DNA of 64,000 nt from Akebia trifoliata (lineage: Eukaryota; Streptophyta; Magnoliopsida; Ranunculales; Lardizabalaceae): assembly GCA_017979445.1 (NCBI GenBank), contig CM030709.1, positions 1,550,001-1,614,000 of the forward strand, written 5' to 3'. Under the pieces are notes generated by a model that saw nothing but the letters and a program-made list of their open reading frames with translations, had not been told where the DNA came from and did not search any database. A program made the position numbers and the translations under genes. Shown in pieces: positions 57,840 through 64,000 of the stretch; positions within the stretch are counted from its first letter, which is position 1; every line of letters starts with the position of its first letter.

Positions 57840-58631
57840 TTAGTGTTCACCAGTGCCAGATCCATAGTTGGGGCGCTTCATCTTCTCAAGCTCGATCTGA
57901 GCTTCCATGAACATCTGCGTCCTTTGAAATTCAAGATCCTTAGTAAACTCCATCCTCTGTCTTTCAAGCTCCATCATCTGCTTCTGCTTCGAACTCTCGA
58001 TTCTCTCATAAATTTCCCCAAACTTAACAATCGCTCTTGCCAACTCCCTAAACACCACACCATCAGACGAATCCTCAACCGTTCGATCCTTCCTCGCTCT
58101 ATCATCTAACGCCACATCATCACCACCGCCATGGGAACTCCCAGACGAACCCAGAGAGTTAATTCTGGACTTGGAAGAAGATCCACCCGAATACACAACC
58201 GCGTTAGGGTTTCTGATAAAATTTGACTTCTCCTTTTTAACGTTGACAGTAACGGCCGTTGGCGTAATTTTCTTATTAGCTGCTGGTGTGGAGATGCCGA
58301 TGAGTTGATCGAGATTGGAATAAAACGTCCATTTTGACGGCGGAGGCTTCGATTTCTCGAGCTTATACTTCTTCTTGAGAGTATCGATCCGATACTTGCA
58401 TTGGACGTCCGTCTTACGGGGTTTAACACCGTTTTGACGGCCATTAACGGCGTCAGCAACTTCGTTCCAGTCTTTTTGACGAAGGTTTCCGCGATTAAGT
58501 TGGAGATAACGATCGCCCCAAGCTTTGATTAGGGTTTCGGTTGCGCCTTCGCTCCAACAATCCTCTCGACCGTTGTAAGGGTGGTGGTGATGGTTGGCCC
58601 GGGTGGTGTTCTGCGCACCATGGTCTTCCAT
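57840..58631 (-). CDS. SIP1-clade trihelix transcription factor (ENAP/VFP-like)
   Basis: A single-exon gene of 263 aa. The start is ATG at 58631 (MEDHG); an upstream TTG in frame is not used. A Myb/SANT-like trihelix domain spans about 24-112, with W26, W55 and W101 and the words CWSEGATETLIKAWGDRY and KTDVQCKYRIDTLKKKYK. A Ser/Gly-rich linker follows (140-170). The C terminus is a long coiled coil (about 195-252; ELARAIVKFGEIYERIE onward, EFQRTQMFMEAQIELEKMK), the mark of the SIP1 clade. These nuclear proteins bind DNA and, in Arabidopsis, include ENAP1 (At3g11100) and VFP proteins (At5g05550), known from EIN2-linked histone acetylation and VirF interaction. Relation to those is from memory and synteny. 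Intact. Confidence 0.92.
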   Translation of the reverse strand: MEDHGAQNTTRANHHHHPYNGREDCWSEGATETLIKAWGDRYLQLNRGNLRQKDWNEVADAVNGRQNGVKPRKTDVQCKYRIDTLKKKYKLEKSKPPPSKWTFYSNLDQLIGISTPAANKKITPTAVTVNVKKEKSNFIRNPNAVVYSGGSSSKSRINSLGSSGSSHGGGDDVALDDRARKDRTVEDSSDGVVFRELARAIVKFGEIYERIESSKQKQMMELERQRMEFTKDLEFQRTQMFMEAQIELEKMKRPNYGSGTGEH

Positions 58632-59198
58632 AGAGTTCTTCTTCAACTGGTATCAATTGCTAGTACAGTACACAGATGATCTTCTTCTGAGATACTAATA
58701 GAGGAGGGAGTCTTGCTAAAGTACGCCGGAAGTGTACAGGATAAGCCTCGACCATCGAATTTCGTCCCCACCAAATGGGGTGAAGAGCAGAGGTGCACCG
58801 TTGGTCGTGCATCTGACCGACGTTAACGTCATCTAAGCGTTGGAAGACCGACGAACCGGTTCGCTAACTCGTCAAACCACCCGGTTCTCTCTATAATCTT
58901 CGGCAATTAAGTTCACGTTTCTCTTTTCGAAGGAAAAAATGGAATACTATAAGTAGTAGATTACTTAAAATACTACCCTAAGAAATAAATTATGAAAGTT
59001 TTCATCAATCAAGACCGTTCAATTTGTGATCAAGTGATCTTGATCGTAGAAGTAATTTGTATCTTTGTTTAAAAGAAAAAGGGTATCAATAAGTACTATT
59101 TAACCTAAACCAAATTGAATTTGAAAGAATTGATTTGAATCCGATCTAAAAAAAAAGCAGATTGATTGAGAATCAAAATCGATTGGTTATATAACCTC
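58632..59198. other. Upstream region of the trihelix gene
   Basis: Probable leader and promoter of the minus-strand trihelix gene. No TATA box or repeat stands out. Confidence 0.4.
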
Positions 59199-59420
59199 AG
59201 GGGTTGGCTCAATAGTAATTTTACAATTTTGTATCGATAAGTTGTTAATGCCTATAGTTCAGGAGTTCAATACTCAATATGAGCGTTAATTCCTCATGGG
59301 CCACCTACAAGGGTACACCTCACTTACTTGGAGCGTGTGATGTGTGAGTGTTGCATATGCCCCAAAACTAGTCCTTGGATAAGACCATTGTCTATGGATT
59401 GGGCAAAGCCCATATATCAG
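59199..59420 (+). mobile_element. tRNA-derived SINE
   Basis: ggggttggctcaatagtaat (box A region) and cagttcaggagttcaatact-like box B (tatagttcaggagttcaat) are followed by gggccacctacaag..., cttacttggagcgtgtgatg and cttggataagacc. The plan is the same as 31338-31555 and its tail matches 37755-37905. No clear target duplication. Confidence 0.6.
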
Positions 59421-60536
59421 CCCAATCCATTGTCTATACCGATTGGTTATATAAATGGAGTACTTGTAGATAGTCTATTAGAATTAAAAGTACGTAATTT
59501 CTCCAAAATCCTAATTAAAATATCACATTCACTCCCAATTGGCCAATTATATATGAATGGTTTCTAACTTCTATAACTTTTATCTTAATTATTAACTCAA
59601 AGAAGATTAAAATTTTAAGTACCCATTTGAGAATGAAATTGTTGAATATCTATAATTTTGGATGATTATATTTTGATTGCATTGATTTAAGAATTGGAAT
59701 TAAGAAAATTTAAGGATCCCACCTATTGACACTGCTACTTTATTTAGATTTTAATATTATTGAAATACATTTAATTTTAATTATCTCATTTATTGATATT
59801 TAATTGTATTATTTAATATCCTTATAAATAAGTTAGAAGCAAAATAAATTCACTATTTCGAGTAAAGAAGCCCAATTCTTAAAGGATCCCTAAAGATGAT
59901 TATTTAGAATAAAATAGAAAATCAGAGAGATTTATGGGTCAGGTCTATTTGTTGCAATTTTATTACAAAAACTCCTATTATCAAGTTTGAAACTTAAACA
60001 AACTTACCTTATGAATCAAGCTACCATCACTAATTTAGTGAGATTTTAAATCAAACTATGGGACCCCATGAATTAGTAATCTAATCTTCTAGATTTCATT
60101 GAAAAATTCATATTTAAAAAAGAAAAAAAAAGCCTTTCTCGACCTTCATCATAGGTGTTGAAAATGGATGACAATCGAACTCCTAAATTTAAACTAAAAT
60201 TCAACTATGAAAATTTACTCTTTTTTTTATTTTTTTGAATTATTAAAATTTTGTCTTTTATAACCCTATGATATCAGCCATGTTTATGGATGTCACAAAT
60301 TGATGTAGTTAGAATCCAATCTAAGGTATGCTAAGTAACAAATTTACGTCATAAATTCGAATTTTATGATGTGGATCCCCAATCTAGAGTTTGTTCCGTA
60401 AGAAACTTGATAAAGCGAGGTTGGGTGGGTAAGTAAGATTCCCTTGAAACTCTAAGGTAGTTTTTGTAATGAAAATGTAACAGTTAGGTCTTTCAGGTAA
60501 ATCTTAAAAAAAAAAGAGTGCTAATAATCTTAATTA
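59421..60536. other. Gene-free stretch, nothing recognised
   Basis: Very AT-rich DNA with short A/T runs. No gene or repeat shared with the rest of the window was seen. Confidence 0.4.
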
Positions 60537-61014
60537 GTGTCACGGCCGTGTTCTTTTGAAGCGAGGTCATGCAGTATTTGGGGTGTTAATCCAAGTTTGT
60601 CAAAATTGTCCCATACATACAAAACGTAATTAGCAACACAAGAGAACATGGGCAATACGGAAAAAAAAATCTGGAAACAACTTTGTTAATATAATATGCA
60701 ATTACGCGGACTAACGCGTTACAAAAACTAATAAGGTATGTTACAAGCAACTAGTGATCTATGACATGTGGGACGCCACATAGCTTGGACGATGGTTCAA
60801 AGTCAACGTGTGGTGCCCCCGCATTGTAACGTGTTACTCTGTATAATTGTATACTATATCAATAAAGTTGCCTTTGAACTTTGCATTATGTTGCCCCTGT
60901 TCTCTTGTGTTGCTATTACGCTTTTTGTATGTGAGATAATTTTGACAGACTTACTTGTGGATTAGCACGTTAAATATCGTACGACCTGACTTCGAAAGAA
61001 CACGACCGTAACAT
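60537..61014. mobile_element. TIR element with gtgtcacggccgtgttctt ends
   Basis: The left arm 60537-60665 (gtgtcacggccgtgttctt ... acaagagaacatgggcaat) is inverted relative to the right arm 60891-61014 (ttgcccctgttctcttgtg ... gaaagaacacgaccgtaac), with about 85% pairing over ~125 bp. The ~225-bp centre has no ORF of note. Only the right arm is present in the second copy at 63036. Confidence 0.75.
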
Positions 61015-61657
61015 TTAAGAACATGGTAACTCGATCGACTTATCTAATCTGACAAACTTGAGAATTGTAGATGTGTTCTCCTTAAAATATAGAACTACGA
61101 TTCCTCATAAAAAAAATATTATTTTGTATCTCAACGAAAATAGACCTACGATTTTTGAGCTTGTCACATTAGATTAGTTGATTGAGTATGCCTCGTGCCT
61201 AAGTTATATTATCACAACTCAAAAAAAAAAAAATTAGAATCCATGGTGACAAAGCTGAATTCGAGAACTAGATCTTTTAAAATAGTCCAAACCTTCCTGG
61301 GATATGAAAATGAAAAGTGGTTCTTCTTACGAATTTTTTTTAAGGCTAAAACAGGTATTTTCCTTTCTAAGTGTCAAAATACTACCGTACTGTTGATGTT
61401 AAATACTTTAATTGTCCAACTGCAGCTGATCTGGGAAGAGCCCTAGTAGGTAGGGCTAGTTGGATGGATAAGAGTATACGAAGTTGTCTCTTAGTACTGT
61501 TTTCACCAACTCTGTTAATCATTTAGGCGGTGTTGACCGATTTTACTTGAGTCAATCAAAGGTCGAGTTGACTCAATGTTTTTTTTTTGAAGATTAGTAT
61601 TAAAATTCATTTGAACCAGTTTGTTGAGTTGACTCAAATACTTGTCAAGTCTGAACT
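60891..61657 (+). repeat. ~0.7-kb direct duplication, copy 1
   Basis: Collinear with 63036-63713. Shared words include cttcgaaagaacacga, gaatccatggtgacaaa, ggatatgaaaatgaaaagt, gctaaaacaggtattttcct, ttgtccaactgcagctga and ggcggtgttgaccgatttta. This copy is longer by small insertions. Its first 124 bp are the right arm of the TIR element at 60537. Confidence 0.88.
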
Positions 61658-62238
61658 CCGAATTGAAAGTTCAGCCCACTCGTTTTATATTAAATATGTC
61701 AAAAATAATTTTTAATTGGAATTATATAGAAAAACTTAGCAAAAAAATATTTTATTTGACTTGCAAAAATCAATTAGAGAGGGATTGGATTGCCTTGCCT
61801 TTTTGGAGATCTGAGTTGAGTTTGAGTAGGTTTAAAACTTTAATTTTGAGTAAAAATTGATAAAAGACGAGTATTTTTTTTAGAGAAAAGTCAATTTAAG
61901 ATTTCATATTATCCCAGATGACCAATCACACGAAATCTAAAGAGGGGAAATGCCCTCAATGCTCCTACAACAAAGTCGTATCAATTTTAAGAGTGCGACA
62001 AGGTTTTTCTCTATTTGTTCCTTCATACCTTTATCTTGTCAATTTACTCTTTTTACATAGCATTTTGGAAAGATTAGATCATAATTATTTTTCTAATAAA
62101 CGTAATTTTTTCAAAGTTGCGTGTAGACTTTCTTGTACATGGTTGCCATATAATTTTCCGAGGTAGTCACATGAAGGTCATAATAGTATTTGTTAGACTT
62201 TGGGCGTTTAAAATTTACGATATGAAATTCAATATATG
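61658..62238. other. Gene-free stretch between the repeats
   Basis: AT-rich; the frames at 61642-61860 and 61918-62166 show no domain. Nothing else recognised. Confidence 0.4.
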
Positions 62239-63015
62239 ATTAAACAAAAACAAAATTAATCAACAATAGATTAAGATTAAAAGTAAGAGATGAATTTAAT
62301 AATTTGATCTAATCCAAGAATGAGCGTTACTTATCTCGAGTCTTATTTTACGCATCTCAAAGTCTTTTTGACATTAGATGAGACTTAGCAATACTTTTTT
62401 CCTCACCATTATGGTAAGGAAAGGGTTTCTGTAAAAATAAAAATTGGAATTTGGATGTAAATGTGGAGAGGTGTAAAAGATCTGTTGGACTATTTGTTGT
62501 TGTTAGTGTGGTTATATGCTTATTTGTCTTTTTATTTATTTATGATAACTTCTATTAACAAGCCAAGTTTTACTTATAACACACTAATCTATTGTTAAAT
62601 TCATTTAATTTCAAAAGGTTTGGGTGTTGTAAGTAAATTTGGTGTGCCAGTAGAATCTCTCTTTTATTTAAAAAAAAAAGTTTTTAAGGATAACAAGTGG
62701 CTGTGCACGTGTCATTTCACCTCAAACTTCAAAGGCACGCGTCCCAATATTGATTATCCCATTTTTACACATTTTTGTTTTTAACGGGTCATTCCTAAAT
62801 ATGATCCCAATTTTTATTTTTACAGAAACCCTTTCCTTACCATAATGGTGAGGAAAAAAGTATTGCTAAGTCCCATCTAATGTCAAAAAGACTTCGAGAT
62901 GCGTAAAATAAGACTCGAGATAAGTAACGCTCATTCTTGGATTAGATCAAATTATTAAATTCATCTCTTACTTTTAATCTTAATCTAGTGTTGATTAATT
63001 TTGTTTTTGTTTAAT
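62239..63015. mobile_element. TIR element with ~209-bp, 98-99% identical arms
   Basis: Arms 62239-62447 and 62807-63015 are inverted copies starting attaaacaaaaacaaaatta and ending gtaaaaataaaaattgg at the inner side. I count only three mismatches. The 359-bp centre holds a MITE (62543-62663) and no transposase. The target duplication is not clear, so exact borders are uncertain. Confidence 0.85.
62543..62663. repeat. MITE (ACACACCAA family) nested in the TIR element
   Basis: Left gataacttctattaacaag then ccaagttttacttataacac; right gtaagtaaatttggtgtgcc then agtagaatctctc. A clean ~120-bp copy with ttattta-like flanks on both sides. Confidence 0.75.
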
Positions 63016-63035
63016 CCAAGAATTTTGTCTTGTGT

Positions 63036-63713
63036 TGTTCCCGTTCTTTTGTATTACTATCACGTTTTGTGTATGTGAGATAATTTTAACAGGTTTACTT
63101 GTGGATTAATACCTTAAACATCGCACGACCTAACTTCGAAAGAACACGATTGTGACACTTAAGCAAGTAGCAACTCAATCGACTTATGTGATGTGATAGA
63201 CTTAAGAAGTATAGACGTGTTCTCCTTGGAATATAGAACTACGATTTCCCATATAAAAAAAAAAAAGTGTTATTTTGTATCTCGATGTGAGCGGATCTAC
63301 AACTCTAAAAAATAATCGAATCCATGGTGACAAATCAGAATTCGAGAGCTAGATTTTTTTTTAGAAGAGTCCAAATCTTCTAGGGATATGAAAATGAAAA
63401 GTAGCTCTTCCTACGAATTTTTTATATGCTAAAACAGGTATTTTCCTGTCTAAGTGTCAAAACACTACTGTTGATGTTAAATACTTTAATTGTCCAACTG
63501 CAGCTGACCTGGGAAGAACCCTAATAGGTAGGGGTAGTTGTCTCTTAGTACTGTGTTCACCAACTCTGTTAATCATAGGCGGTGTTGACCGATTTTACTT
63601 GAGTCAATTAAAGGTCGAGTTGACTCAGTTTTTTATTTTATTTTAAAGATTAGTATTAAAATTCATTTGAACCAGTTTGGTGAGTTAACTCAAATACTTG
63701 TCAAGTATGAACT
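63036..63713 (+). repeat. ~0.7-kb direct duplication, copy 2
   Basis: See copy 1 at 60891-61657. Roughly 85% similar by eye, with a shorter middle. It starts 20 bp after the TIR element at 62239-63015 and lacks the left arm and centre of the 60537 element. Confidence 0.88.
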
Positions 63714-64000
63714 AGGGGTGCAACTTGGTTCGGTTGAGTTCGGTTTGAGGTTAACGAACCGACATAGGTCGATTCTACTAAATAAGAATCAGAACCGAAC
63801 CAAATTCCATTGGAATCAAAACAACCCAAACCAAATTAAAGTTGATTTGATTCGGTTCGATTTCACGGATTACAAATATTTTATAAATTAGAAGTAACAT
63901 TTTTTAATGAAAAAATAAACATAAAATTTCATATAATAAATTACAAATCTATCCATAAAAATCATTAGTTTATCCATAAAAAATCACTAATCTATGTACT
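63714..64000. repeat. Start of a ggttcggtt-type repeat, cut by window end
   Basis: aggggtgcaacttggttcgg and ggttgagttcggtttgagg, then cagaaccgaaccaaattcc and gattcggttcgatttcac. Repeated inverted ggttcgg / ccgaacc words are typical of a common plant TIR repeat. The far end lies outside the window. Confidence 0.5.

Overview
The window is nuclear DNA of a flowering plant, most likely a eudicot. Its genes are intron-containing and their proteins are plant-specific (an LOB-domain factor, a SIP1-clade trihelix factor, ETO1, a pollen Ole e 1 family protein). The rest is AT-rich and packed with decayed plant transposons: LINEs, tRNA-derived SINEs, Copia-like LTR remnants, a Mutator-like element and many foldback MITEs. 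A short piece of plastid rpoC1 confirms a nuclear rather than an organelle context. All statements come from reading the sequence; no database search was run.

Seven protein genes can be supported. In order they are: a secreted pollen Ole e 1 family protein (920-1438, +); importin beta-1 (3279-5999, -, 2 coding exons, 872 aa); the mitochondrial SAM50/Omp85 assembly protein (11982-18267, +, 4 exons, 529 aa); ETO1, the BTB-TPR adaptor controlling ethylene synthesis (20985-28435, -, 4 exons, 948 aa); a PPR-like protein with a probable organelle transit peptide (43146-45638, -, 2 exons, 509 aa); an LBD factor resembling LBD21 (51905-52330, +); and a SIP1-type trihelix factor (57840-58631, -). One tRNA-Ile(AAU) gene lies at 51676-51749 on the minus strand. 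Every splice junction given is GT-AG and keeps the frame. The genes do not form a pathway, but four of the families (Ole e 1, SAM50, LBD21, trihelix) are, as I recall, also near neighbours in the duplicated Arabidopsis blocks At5g05500-05550 and At3g11070-11100, so this looks like a conserved ancestral segment.

The gene-free parts hold transposons. From 28.4 to 43.1 kb there is no gene: SINEs, a LINE tail, MITEs, a nest of three inverted-repeat elements at 35.0-36.9 kb (including a Mutator-like element with 165-bp TIRs and a 9-bp target duplication), and a young 5'-truncated LINE with a 16-bp target duplication at 41.2-42.6 kb. From 46 to 51 kb there are old LTR pieces, a 100-bp tandem array split by a PIF/Harbinger-like element, and a 355-bp tandem duplication. 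From 53 to 57 kb there is the plastid fragment, a SINE dimer with an 18-bp target duplication, and two LINE pieces. The last 4 kb carry a TIR element with 98-99% identical arms set between two copies of a ~0.7-kb direct duplication.

I found no prokaryote-like gene system, defence island or biosynthetic cluster. The most interesting material is transposon biology: a LINE copy that records a template switch, a LINE remnant with a twin-priming layout inside an ETO1 intron, and two unrelated non-autonomous DNA elements that each carry GC-rich, purine-biased ORF-like cargo.
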